Source: Parelaphostrongylus tenuis (Eukaryota > Nematoda > Chromadorea > Rhabditida > Metastrongylidae). From it: a stretch of 64,000 bases of DNA. This document shows, in pieces, positions 47,796 through 59,053 of the stretch. The first letter of the stretch is position 1, and each line of letters opens with the position of its first letter. The stretch covers positions 186,001-250,000 of the forward strand of contig JAHQIW010005374.1 of assembly GCA_019055375.1 (NCBI GenBank), written 5' to 3'. The notes beneath the pieces were generated by a model. The model was not told the origin of the DNA, made no database searches, and saw nothing but the letters and a program-made list of their open reading frames with translations. The position numbers and the translations under genes were made by a program.

Positions 47796-48813
47796 AATTT
47801 TGATTGAACATCTTACATTGTTTACATCTTTTTCCCTTGGACAAATGATCCACATCCTCTTCATCGTTCTATGAATTCGACTTAGTTTACTACATTGTAC
47901 TTAGCCGCTTCCATCATTCGTCCTCGTTCTCGTCTGTGTAAGTGTGATGTTCGTGAGATTCGCTATATGACGGCTGCAGATTGTTTGCTCGTCTACTAGC
48001 AAGAACATTTTCGTCAAAACTCGATTCACCTCCATTCATACGGCTTTTCTCACAAAACTCTGAAATAACATACTCTACGTCTTTTTCTTTTTAAATTGAT
48101 AGTTTTGATTTTTAGTTGATTAATAGAGTACCGTTAGTCGGAAAAATTTTCGGATTAGTGGAGCAGACCTAGGCTTCCATTGATAAGGAGATTGCTCTTT
48201 TATTCTCACGTGACACTTTTTTGTAAATCGATGAGGTCGTCATGGTTGTTATTCTCTTCCTCAGGCTCATTATTAAGTCTACCCCTCTTTCTTCATGAAT
48301 ATACTACCTAGGTTTGCTCTTTTTATTACAATTTCTTGACTGTGTAAAGTAGGAACCCTATTCGTTTGATTAGATGCCTCTCTGTGACTTTCTTTCTCAG
48401 ATAAAACGATTTTTACAGCGTTTTCCTTTAGTTTGCACAATTTCCGTCATAGTTAGTAGAATAGAAGCTCAAGCTGAATCATTCGTTCGCTCCGAGTCGT
48501 CACACTCTTTTTTGATCGAGGTGAAAAGCTTGTTGACCAGATGGTGGATGAATGATAGAGCCTGTCCACATGAAAATCATTTTTCTGCTCTCTCTGCCTT
48601 TTGCACCTCTTTCTATTTGGCAAAAGTTCTTTCTTTACTAGAATTTAATTTGACTTATAGCTAGGTGAAAATTTTGCTTTGCTCCAGTAGCGAAGTTTGA
48701 ATCTATGACGATGTCTCAGAAGGTGAATTAAAGTTTTGATTTGGTTCAGCAATGACGTTTGAGTCTACAATGATGTCTTAGCTCATCAGTGGTAGATGAA
48801 AACAACTCAGAAT

Positions 48814-48845
48814 AACAATGCATAAAATTAATTTTATGCATTGTT
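48814..48845. repeat. Perfect 32-bp palindrome
   Basis: AACAATGCATAAAATT followed immediately by its exact reverse complement, with no spacer. Able to form a 16-bp cruciform or RNA hairpin. Confidence 0.9.
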
Positions 48846-48990
48846 GTTCTCCATTGTTTTCGTCTCTCCGAACGCTTTCATTACTCGATGTCGAGCAAAA
48901 CTGAAACTCTTGTAGAATTATTTATGCTATCTGATTATATCAAAGTCTAGCTATAATATTACATATGCTCGACTCCTTCAGAGTAGGCCT

Positions 48991-49006
48991 TTTCCGGAAA
49001 AGGAGG
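48991..49006. repeat. 16-bp GC-centred palindrome
   Basis: CCTTTTCCGGAAAAGG, a perfect palindrome in an AT-rich context. Possibly a protein-binding site; no direct evidence. Confidence 0.6.
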
Positions 49007-50954
49007 CGCCATCTATCACTATGAATGCATTTTGCTATTCTATGGTAACAGATGAAAAGTACCTCAATTTATTATTTATTAATTTTCACTAGTACAATTA
49101 TATTCCCGGCTATATTTTCTAGTCGCTCGGTGAGAAAAGAACCTTAAGAGAATGAATTTTTTTTCCAAAAGTACATATTGTTGCATATGTGGGCGTTTGT
49201 TTACACTTACTACATTTTTCATCACTGTTTGTTATTCTTCCTTTTGTGGATTTTATGATTTTAATCATTTATTACTCTGCTTGAAGAAGAACTGAAATCA
49301 TTTGATTCGCTTGAACAGCTTTTCCTTCCTGGTACTAATTGTCACATTCAATAACGATCGCTATCTTTTCTGTCGCTCATCGCATTTCTGTTCGTCTCAA
49401 TTTTCCACGACATGCACTAAGCGTGGTGGCATTGTGACATATCACATGATGCAAGCCCGTCCTATTTTGCCATTTTTCTGCCATCCCACAAACTTTAAAA
49501 ATGTCATTTTCAGATTACGTGCGAACGTCGTCCATTGTTGAATTAGCCGAGTGTCGTAGAAGTTCTACCATAACGATTTGCGATTGCAGTATAACGGTAA
49601 AATGTTCGTTATAGAGACTTACATTTGTTTCTGGGTATGCTTCTCTATTAAATGACCACTACCTCTTCGGAAGTATGTTCATTCTTTCTCTTTCTATAAA
49701 TAAAAGATGAAGTAGAAGCACAGAGATTTTGATAACGGTTCCAAATTCGTTGAACTTTTGCCATGATATTGTGCTTGAAATGGATATTCTAGAGCTTTGT
49801 TCACGTGTTGTGGGTCAAGGTATCCTTTAGTGGATAAGTAGTTCTTGGTTCGATATCGCTTCTCTATAGACTAAATTCATGAGCGCCCGAAAATTTTAAT
49901 TTTCACCCTTCATGCAATAATTTGACGTTTTCATGTAGCTGTGTTCTGCAATCTTTCTCGGTTTCAAAATACAAGGTGAAAGCCCATTTTCAAGTTAAAA
50001 GAACCTTAAGTACCATTGTTGTCTTACTGTCCACGTGAGGATTCTCCAATCCGTTATGTGCAGTACGCACAGTATAGTGTACGTTGGTACGGAAATTGCG
50101 ATGTATTTCCATCTTAGAAGCTCCCTGTGCTCTTTTCAAGGTCTTTTTCCCATTTTTTAAACTGTGTAATAGAATGGTGTTCTTAAGAAATCAGTTTGAA
50201 ACATCAAAGCTGATTATTGGTTACAAATTGATACTGATTTCGATGTGACGCTGGCATTGAACAGGACGCTTGTGTCTTTGAAATTGTGATGCCATAGATG
50301 GCCCGTTAGGTGATTGAACACAGGTAAAGCAACCATATTATATACCATGACCCATAAATGTACTTAACTAAATAGGTCACGGTTACAAAATATTGAGAAG
50401 TAAGAAAAATTTCAAGCCTTAGTTGAGCTTCGAACACGCTATTATTACGTGATCTCACAAGAGCTAATCGCCCAGATCAGTCATCTTGGGAAAATGCCTG
50501 GTAAAAATCAAAGGGCCTAGGTTGGTATAGTGGATAGCAAGTGAGTCTGGAAATGTAATCACGAGATCGGACCTCATTTGAGATTCAGAATATGTGCATA
50601 TCTCAGCATATTGTTCAAATTTTGCATTTTGTTTACCCTATCGTGAAAAGCAACAGACAGTGCTATTAAAAAATATCAAAACAAAGTCACAATTTTTTCT
50701 TCGAGTTATTACGCGAGAGAGAAGCGAGTGGTGGTTCCAGAGATACTTTCTGAATTCCCAGTGATTCCGATAAGTCTGGAAGGAACTGAGGTTTATCAAT
50801 AAGTAATAGTGATCTTATCAGGTAACGACATGAAAAAACATTCAGCGCTCGCCATGCAACTCACTTGCCCGAAGCCGAGATTTTTTCGCGATAGAACACA
50901 AAATTTCGAGGACCGCCAATCGATTAATTCCGTTTTTTTTATTGAGCATGAACG

Positions 50955-51060
50955 AGATTGTTAACGGACGATTTATTCAGTACAATATAGGCAGTATAAC
51001 ATGGGCGTTGAACGACTGATGTGTCGGCGAGTTTCGCGTTCTTCAGAGCGTTCAATTATT
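50955..51060 (-). mobile_element. Penelope-like tail fragment with hammerhead-like core
   Basis: The minus strand shows CTGAAGA (51046-51040), a GCG-AAACT-CGC hairpin, then GACACATCAG where the other copies have GAAACGTCAG. An AT-rich tail leads off to the left. Only the extreme 3' region is recognisable and the core is mutated. Confidence 0.38.
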
Positions 51061-52304
51061 TTTAAGCGTTCCAATTAATCATTGGAGACAAGCCGCTTAG
51101 AGTCGAACAAATTTTCTTCCCGGTTTTAGACAAGTGTTGAGTGGTTAACTTGATTTTTTTTACCACTACCGCAGCTTAAACCCCCATAAATTGCCATTTT
51201 GACGTTTTATCTTTAGGCGAGCACAGATTTACGTAGTCGTATGAGATTTTTTTTTTTGATAAAGTTTATGGTTCTTTGAACAATAGCTTGTATGCAAGTA
51301 AGGTTTTTTCAAAAATGTAGTCTGGGTTTTTTGCAACTATTCGTATCTCTGCCTCGCGTTTTAATTTTACCGAGGGAACGTGCTAACCACTATGCGATCC
51401 AGGCTCTTGCTCTGCAATCACTCCTGCGATAACGGTGAAACGCCGGCTAACTACCGTCTGAGGTCCAAAGTTTTGTTCATTACTCAACGTCCTTGGATAT
51501 TCATATTCAATATCTCATCACGCTGAATGCTTCCACATTCTCACGACACAAGAAAATTATTTAATGCATGAGTTTTATGGATGAGTTCATTTAGAATGAA
51601 CATGGAGCATTCGAGAGTACTAAACGTGTTTATAAAATGCATTGAAGGTTTATGTCAATTCGGAGGAAGTAGCAGATGTAATGCAGTTGTGGTATCCATA
51701 GTGATCCACATTACTTGCCTAGTCCCTCTTGCCTACCTTGTTGTTTTGTCCACTTCAAAATTCGCCAAGATGAACAATACACGTTACACTTTGTTTTCGT
51801 ACAGATATAATAATGCTCTTGATAATTCTGATCAATAGTTGAGCTCGTCCCGCATTTTATTATCCATGTTTTGGGTTTTTTTGCTTTCACCTCACCCCCA
51901 TGTGCCGATATCTCATTAGTATTATCGAATTTCCGGACTTCGTCAATTCACCTGTGTTAATCAGATATGATTTTCATACTATATTAATCCTGAAGAGTTG
52001 TTAACAAATGTCTGAAAGCATTCTATTGAAGTAGGTTATTTAACTAACATACTGACAGGACTAAATGTGATATTGACAAGCAAGATGTAGTACTTCGAAT
52101 CAAGAAAACTTCAGATATCACATTAATATCGGTTTTCCTCTATTGCTGATTGAAAGAACAGGTGCTTTTTGGTAGTAGGCGGCTTGACGTCAGCTCTGTG
52201 TGGCTCGGTGCTGCTCTTCACTGCATTGACTACAACGGTCACCTATTCTGACGCTACTCGAAATTTCTAATATTTTCACTTTTTTGCAGTGTTATGATGT
52301 TTCA

Positions 52305-52460
52305 TATATACCTAAGAAAATTGAGTGATGAGCAAAAATATGACGGAGTCAAACCAGCGTTTCATCCATACCGGGGACGCATCCTACCACTACATTATAG
52401 AGGTGCATTCGCTCCACCGCTCATTTGTTTTTGCTCACCACTCAATTCTCTTAGGTATAT
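52305..52460. mobile_element. TIR-bounded short element with a tRNA-like core (family A relative)
   Basis: Terminal inverted repeats of about 35 bp: ATATACCTAAGAAAATTGAG at left and its near complement ending TTCTCTTAGGTATAT at right. The inner TIR (GAGTGATGAGCAAAAA) resembles family A flanks (GAGTGATGTGCAAAA). The minus-strand interior has A-box-like TAATGTAGTGGTAGGA and B-box-like GGTTTGACTCC. It is about 156 bp and non-coding. Either a MITE that captured a tRNA-like core or an old family A unit. Confidence 0.6.
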
Positions 52461-52579
52461 ATTCTAACAATAATCTCAGTACTCTCTCTTATGTGATGAA
52501 ATGAAGCTTCTAAATTTTTTCTAAGTGATATTTATCCGAGGCTTTGAGACATCTGGGGTTTAGGATGGCAAGCTAACGC

Positions 52580-53098
52580 TTCCTTATATGAGTACTGTGC
52601 AAAAACGTTTGCGTTAGCCGGGATTCGAACCGAGATCTCACTCTTTCCGGGAGCGTATGCTAACCGTTGCACTACCGACGCTCGTTGTTGCACAGCACTC
52701 TTATTTTACGCTACAACGCGTTGTCTGCCAACAGCCAACCGTCGACGGTCTGGCGGGGAAGCCGCCATCGGCACTGAACCCACTTGCGTTGACAGACATT
52801 GGATATCGATAATCAGTCTAAATTCTGTCTATTTTGACTGCCACTTGCAGTGGTATGATCTCATAGTATACCCAATATAAGGAGTACTGTGACGATACAA
52901 CGCGTTGTAGCGTAAAATAAGAGTGCTGTGCAACAACGAGCGTCGGTAGTGCAACGGTTAGCATACGCTCCCGGAAAGAATGAGATCTGGGTTCGAATCC
53001 CGGCTGACGCAAACGTTTTTGCACAGTACTCCTTATATTGGGTATACTATGAGATCATACCACTGCAAGTGGCAGTCAAAATAGACAGAATTTAGACT
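52580..53098. repeat. tRNA-Gly-like repeat family A, longest locus, inverted cores with body
   Basis: Minus core 52681-52611 and plus core 52940-53010 (71 nt each, B boxes intact). The intervening body includes CAACCGTCGACGGT and ACAACGCGTTGT, both palindromic, plus a second tail hairpin in reverse (near 52840). The plus tail with ACTGC-AAGTG-GCAGT runs to 53098. This locus shows the full unit order: body, core, tail. Flanks are GAGTGCTGTGCAA / TTTGCACAGTACTC. Confidence 0.75.
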
Positions 53099-53099
53099 A

Positions 53100-55225
53100 A
53101 CGCTTTCTTACTTTTGTATTTCAGATTAGCTAGTGATTTCGAAAAAAAAAACTCGAAATTTCATTGTAAATCTGAGTGTTATGCGCTAGTCGTTGCTTTT
53201 GTTTTGGTTGGTGTGTAATTTATGTACATGTTTATTTTGATTTCCAAATATCATCGTTGTATTTCGAATGCCATCTTTTCAATTAAATTTATACATGGAT
53301 ATCTTCCAATCCAAATTTATATTAAAAATTTTCTCCGCTTCAAACGCTGTTCTTTAATTATTTTTTATTTTCCAAATTCTTTTGTATATAATATATTTAC
53401 ATCGTTTGGCTCGACGCATTCATCTCGCATATCAAACTACGTGCCGAATTGCAGCCGCAATATTATCCTTTAGCACTCTTCCATCACTGTTTGATGGAAT
53501 AGGAGAAAGATTACTTTGAGGCCATAGGTTTTTAGCCGAATTCTAAAAACGGCTGAGATGTTTCAAATTTTTAAAAGAATGTGAATGCGGAGAGCGACTT
53601 TCGAGGTATTTATTTTCTCTTGATTACCTGTTCATGTGAAATTGAAAGAGGAACATCGGACAAATGCAATCGCTCTAGACGCTAATGGATTGTATTCTGA
53701 GTTGTCTAATTGAGCTGCTGCACATCTTCGATGACACCGACGGTACATCATGCCATCCTTCCCACTAATGAGGTTCTCGCCATCTGTCAGTCTAATTCAT
53801 CTGTGTGATCAGCCATAGACCTCCCTCTATCATCATTCATAAATTCGATAACGAGACGCTAAAAAAGGAGGTGGTGCCGTCGTCCGGTCCGTTCGTTCTC
53901 CGCACTCAGCGGGTAAATTGAGTTTGTCGAGCGGCGCCGGCCGATGTCGAGCACTTCCACTTCACACGCTTTTTCACGCAACACGCAAACCATCGTATAG
54001 AATTGGTTAGCAACAGCTGCATCCTCTTGCTCTGCTCCTTACCGGTTTCACGAGCTTTTTTGGACATTTCGTTGTGTCTTAACCGATTTTTCCGAAATTC
54101 AGAGAATACGGTCATCATTTCTTCATGAACTCTCTTATCTTCGTTGAATGTCTACTACATTTATGCTTTGGGTACTACACATCGATTTGGTATTATTCAT
54201 ATTGCCTTATTTCTCTGTACACTCATGTTATTGATAACCACTGCCATTTGTTTAGAGTCTTGCAGTTGTTTCACTGAATTTGTTGTTTTTTGTTTTAATT
54301 ATTCTACCGTATCGGACTTAATCTTCTTAACCTGTTTGCCTACTATTGTGGTTAATTCATGGAGAGACATTTTTTTCTACTTCGTATATGAATCTATCTA
54401 TGAAGCATTTGGGTGACTCTAGAGAAGCTATTAACTCTATTCATCACGGTCTTGATTTGAACAGAACTGTTTTTTCTATTATTGGAATAATTTCCTTATT
54501 TTCCTCTACTGGAAAGCAGTTTTTGTGGTTGTGGCGCAACCTACTAGCTCTACCTACACTTATAACCGAAGTCAGACGCCGCTTCCCGTACGGTGAATCA
54601 GATCTCATAAAACTTCCTTGTTGATTAAATAATAATTGATCCACTGATGAAAGCCAAAGTAAAAAGATCATTCCTATATAAGATTATGCAGATCATTCTT
54701 TTATCCAACTTTCCTATTTTTTGTCCTATTTAAGCTCTAGTTTCAGTTGAAAACTCGCAAATTTGCAACAGTGCAAATGTATTAAGGCTATTATTTGGTA
54801 AAACGAATTACTTTTGATTCTCGTTTCCGACTTTATTCCAGCAAATCCTTGTTAACATCGACTTCCGTGCACTGTATGTCAATTGGAAGTGTTTCAAAAC
54901 TACTCAAATCAGTGAAGCGTATTTATTCTCACCTAACCTGTTTTGTAACGATTTTAGCAAATTCTCTCAAGTGATTTTTCGATTCCTTTCATTTTATGGT
55001 CCTGATCGAAGATGTTATTTTCCTTTTACTTACAAATAATTTTCTGTTTGAATATCCCTTTTCATAACTTATTTTGGTAGCTTACATATTAAGCACGTTG
55101 TTGGTGTTTCAGCGTCAAGATGCGATATCGTGTAGAGATCGGTCCAATTAGCATAGTCAGCCAAGCTGATAGGAATTCGACTCTTCCATCTCAAATTTTT
55201 AACCAATTCATGGAAGTGCCTTCTC
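53100..55225. other. Gene-free stretch
   Basis: A GC-richer patch at 53.87-53.96 kb (GCGGCGCCGGCCGATG) stands out. Frames at 53906-54118 (minus) and 54144-54624 (plus) are unrecognised. Confidence 0.45.
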
Positions 55226-55231
55226 TTTACA

Positions 55232-55479
55232 AGGGGCTTATTTGCTCTATGACAAACTTTTCCTGATTTATGAAGGTCGATTAGTGAGCGTTGTGGGATG
55301 ACCAGGAAACACACTGTGAACGGGAATCCTTAAGGTTACATAGATTGAATTGCAAAGAAACCTGAAAATCCACATAACCTTAGAACTCCTTTTTAGGGGT
55401 ATTCCTGGCCGTCACACAACGGTCACTAATCGACCTTCATAAGTTGGGAAGGAGTTCGTTATAGAGCTAATGAATCGGA
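55232..55479. mobile_element. Foldback repeat made of two Tc1-like transposase N-terminal fragments, head to head
   Basis: Imperfect inverted arms of about 110 bp (55232-55343 and 55371-55479) flank a spacer of about 27 bp. The left arm on the minus strand and the right arm on the plus strand both read QRSLIDLHK(S/L)G(K/R), followed at left by HRANKPLVKRRHFHELVKNL. That resembles the first helix-turn-helix of Tc1-like transposases (xxxIIDLHKxGKSYRxIxKxL). The left frame runs from 55314 down to 55069; the right frame breaks after about 16 codons. Family assignment is from memory; the inverted repeat itself is directly visible. Confidence 0.5.
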
Positions 55480-55489
55480 ACATACCATC

Positions 55490-58400
55490 TTCAGTGTTTT
55501 TACGTACTGTTGTACCTCATGTAGGGTACAGAACGGAACGATCAATCGTCGAGTTATGAGGAATGTCGTTGAAACTGGGACACAACGACGTGTCTAGGAG
55601 ACATTAAGATGACTACTCACTGCTCTAAACCACTACACTAACACGATTTTCAAATTTACAGTACTTCTTGATTTTCCTAAAAAAATCCTTAGATTTCTAA
55701 TTCTCCTGTATCAATACTCTAGCAGGAAAGACGATCAAATGGTGCAGGAAAAAACGATCAAAGTGGCAGGATTATTGTTATCTTTGGTGAGGAAGTGGAA
55801 ATGTCGATTACGTAGACGATGTCGCACAACCTTTTATTGCTCATTTCGTTGATCGGGATTTTATCACCTCCCTTTGTTACCTCTGTTAAACCACGCGTTT
55901 AAAAGATAATCAACATCGTCAGCTGCTGTTCATGAACCTGTATATTTGATGAGGGCGAATTGTGAACGTTCTTTGATGAATCGAAGGAAGTGATCCGCAA
56001 CAAAACGTCTTTGCATAGACTTCATGTTGTGAATTTCCGCAATTGAGTTGAAAAGGTTCGTAGTGTTTATTCTGGGTATCTCTTTAGGGTGTGCTACTTT
56101 TATAAAGTTCAAGTTTCATAGCAGAAACAAAATTTCTGGATATGGGATCACTTAGCCCGCGGAAAGACCAATCGCGGCTTCGAAGCCACCCGAGATTTTA
56201 CGTTTCGCTCGTATCTCAGTATTCTTATGGGTGTATTTCACAAAGTGTCCTAACGTTGCAAATGAACTAATCAGTAAAGAACTTTTGCGAATAAGATCGA
56301 ACCATCTACCACATGTGTGTCGCAGGACACCTCTAACCATTGCGCTTACGCGCCTCAGAAAGAATGGAAGTGAAATCTTGGTCCGACTGCAACGCAGCAG
56401 TACTGTTGGTAATAGATATGAGTTACAGAAAATGCTTACAGGTAAATTTTTAGTGATATAAACGTGGAAAACCAAAACCCTCAGCTAATTTACATGATAC
56501 GGAACTGGTAATCAAACTGTACACCTTTTTCAATCATTTTCATTCCTCAACCCCATAAGCAGAATCATGGGAATGATTTCGCTGCCGATTTTCCCCGAGT
56601 AGTGAACCATAAAGTACACGAACTTCTTCCAGAATGCATAACAATAAAGGTTCCAATTATCCCAGAACAGTGTACTTGGTGTACATCAACTCTGTACCGC
56701 GCCTTAAGAAAAATGGCAAGGAGATGTCATTTTTAGGGTTTTCATGAAGAAGTGGGATCGTCAGCATAGAAATCTATCCTTCTGCTGTCGTTTTTTTGGG
56801 AAATTTCTATTGAATCATCGTTTTGAATGATGCGGTATTCCTTTGTGACGGCCACCTGCAAGATGAACGAATATGTTTGTGGCTCACGTCAACCAGCTGT
56901 ATCAGCAGATGGAAACGATTTATGAATGACGGAATGTTAGGCACAATTTGAGGTATCGAAACTTTTGAAGAGCGTGCAAAAATTCAGAATAAATGCGGAG
57001 AAGATTTGCTGTATCTCACGAAACCTGAACCTATTATCAGCGGAGGAATAGCAATGTTTATGCTTCATGTTTCCCTCTTCCAACTATCTAAAGAGAATAA
57101 TGACTTTCCAATACAACCTAGTAGAAATGGTGATCTCATTACATCTTTATGAAAAATTTTGTGAGGTTATTCTTGCGTGAACTAATTTGGTGTGTCCTTG
57201 GAGTTGAGGGGTCTGGGTCTTATGAGGCGTAAATTTATTTACTCGCTGTCTCACCAAACATTTCATTAGACACGAATTCGTTCGCGGTCAACCGTCGAAG
57301 ATCATTGGCTTTGGTAATATCCGATATCTCCAACCATTCAGTTGACGGAATTCTTCAAATAGTAGTGAAAGGGTTCGACAGAGCTTGAAAGAAGCTTGAT
57401 GAAAGCCGTTGATTTCATCATCATGCTTTTACGCGATTAACGCTCAATTTATGGAAAATACGATATCTTTCATCTTTCTCAAAAGGACAGAATCACTGAA
57501 TAATTTTACACCTTGCATAGACCTAGACCAATTGTGTATGCTTAATCTTAAGATTTACTTCATGTGATGTTCTTTTCTAAGCATGAATTTACTGAATGAG
57601 AATAAATTTTGGACAAAAATTCGAAAGCATTTCCGCTATTTTAGGGCTGAGGAGAACAATTATGAGAACTCTGATAAGTGAAAGGTACTTTGTAGACTTT
57701 ATTTATGTGTCAATTCTTCTATATAGCAATGAAATTTTGTTCTTACGGGGAGTTTGAATGTAGGAGAGTGAACGACTATAGAACAAGATATATCAAATGT
57801 AATGACCTTTCGCGCTATCCATCAAGTGTTAATGAATAGTCGTTAGACCTTTCCTACGAGTAATTCTTATTGACTGGTATTTTTTCCTTTGTTGGTGTAT
57901 TTTCATCGATGTGCACGTCGTCGTTTTAAGGCAGTTAGTGTCATCAATCACCTGTGCCACGCACTACACATGAAAGCTGCTATTTTATTTTTCTGCTTAC
58001 TAAATCCAGGTTTAGATTGTTTGCTTCCCACTCATTTCGTTTACTAGAAGTTCAAGCTATAATGAACTTTTTCCTTTATTGTCGTAAATATATCATTCAA
58101 TTTGAGTGGTGATTTTTATTATGTGCTGTCCTTCGTATGAACGTTGTCCTCATTTTGTCACGGTTAATTTTTTTTTGAACAAGGTAACATCATTTTAGTG
58201 GTACAGTTCATCGAAAACGGTATGGAAAAAATGACTTGGAAACAGTTTTAGATTTATAGTCATAGAAATGCTTGAATTATTCACTGAGTCAGTTTCACGA
58301 GATAGAGAGTGGTTTTTGCCTATGCCGAGCAATATTATCTGTTCTTCTCAGTGAGATGATTCAATTCCAGCGGCATAAACCATGTTGCTTTGTAGTGAAG

Positions 58401-59040
58401 TGCCTGGTGAGGCACCTGTTTCGGCGGCAAAAATCGTCCTGGACCTCGATGAGTTACCTGGAAAGTTATGAGATCCTTATTTCAAAGAAGAATGTGTTCT
58501 GTCTTAATGAACTCTGTCTGATTTTGTTTGATGTGGTCGTGAAGTCATTTCATTTCAAAGGCAAATATTGTTTTATGTAAAAGAACAAACTGCTTTGTAA
58601 AGTTTATTTTTTCTGTGGTGTTCCGTTCCTCTCGTTTTGATACGACGTGAATACTAAGATTCACGCTACGCAGAAATAACTGATGTGGGCATCGCATCGA
58701 ATCATCGTGATCATGAAGAAGACGACAAACCAAGGACGAGATTGAATGGATTCGATATGAAATTTTGAATTGCCTGAATTACAAATCATACTGCCGTCTT
58801 AGGAAGTTCAACTGCTCTGAAACTCGAATTATCTTTATTATTAATCATCTCGACTTTACTTCTTGTAGATCACTTCAGCCTCTTCCTTTCAGTCATATTA
58901 TATGCATAAGCTCTATGTTCTGAGTTCCTCTCCCTCAATTCATTCTTCCTTGATCAATTCCGCTGCATCGCTTATATCTTTCAACGTCATCGTTCGTCTT
59001 TTGGATTTACTGTTTTGGTGGCAATATCTGAAGATTCTAT
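55490..59040. other. Gene-free stretch upstream of tpra-1
   Basis: Only the SINE B head at 56295-56365 was recognised. The 102-codon frame at 58272-58580 has no family features. The tpra-1 promoter presumably lies here but no specific element is visible. Confidence 0.45.
56295..56365 (-). repeat. SINE B, head fragment
   Basis: The minus strand has AAGCGCAATGGTTAGAGGTG, TCCTGCGACACACATGTGG and GGTTCGATCTTATTCG: A and B boxes both readable, body missing. Confidence 0.55.
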
Positions 59041-59041
59041 G

Positions 59042-59053
59042 TATCTTTCAGAA
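59042..59053 (+). promoter_or_regulatory. Probable spliced-leader trans-splice acceptor of tpra-1
   Basis: TATCTTTCAG ends at 59051 and is followed by AA and the ATG at 59054. A pyrimidine-TTTCAG acceptor two bases before the initiator, with no recognisable upstream coding exon, is typical of nematode SL1 trans-splicing. It could instead be a cis acceptor for a non-coding 5' exon. cDNA 5' ends would decide. Confidence 0.5.

Larger units (their letters stand above)
47800..52300. other. Gene-free stretch
   Basis: Contains the two palindromes near 48.8-49.0 kb, a roughly 58-bp partial tandem duplication (48672-48785), weak tRNA-like A-box patches near 50.53 kb (plus) and 51.40 kb (minus), and the Penelope-like tail near 51.0 kb. 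No gene supported. Confidence 0.45.

Noticed and set aside
50525..50580. tRNA-like patch GGTATAGTGGATAGCAAGTG (and a similar one on the minus strand near 51.40 kb)
   Set aside because: An A-box-like motif is present but no B box or cloverleaf can be formed; at most an old SINE relic.
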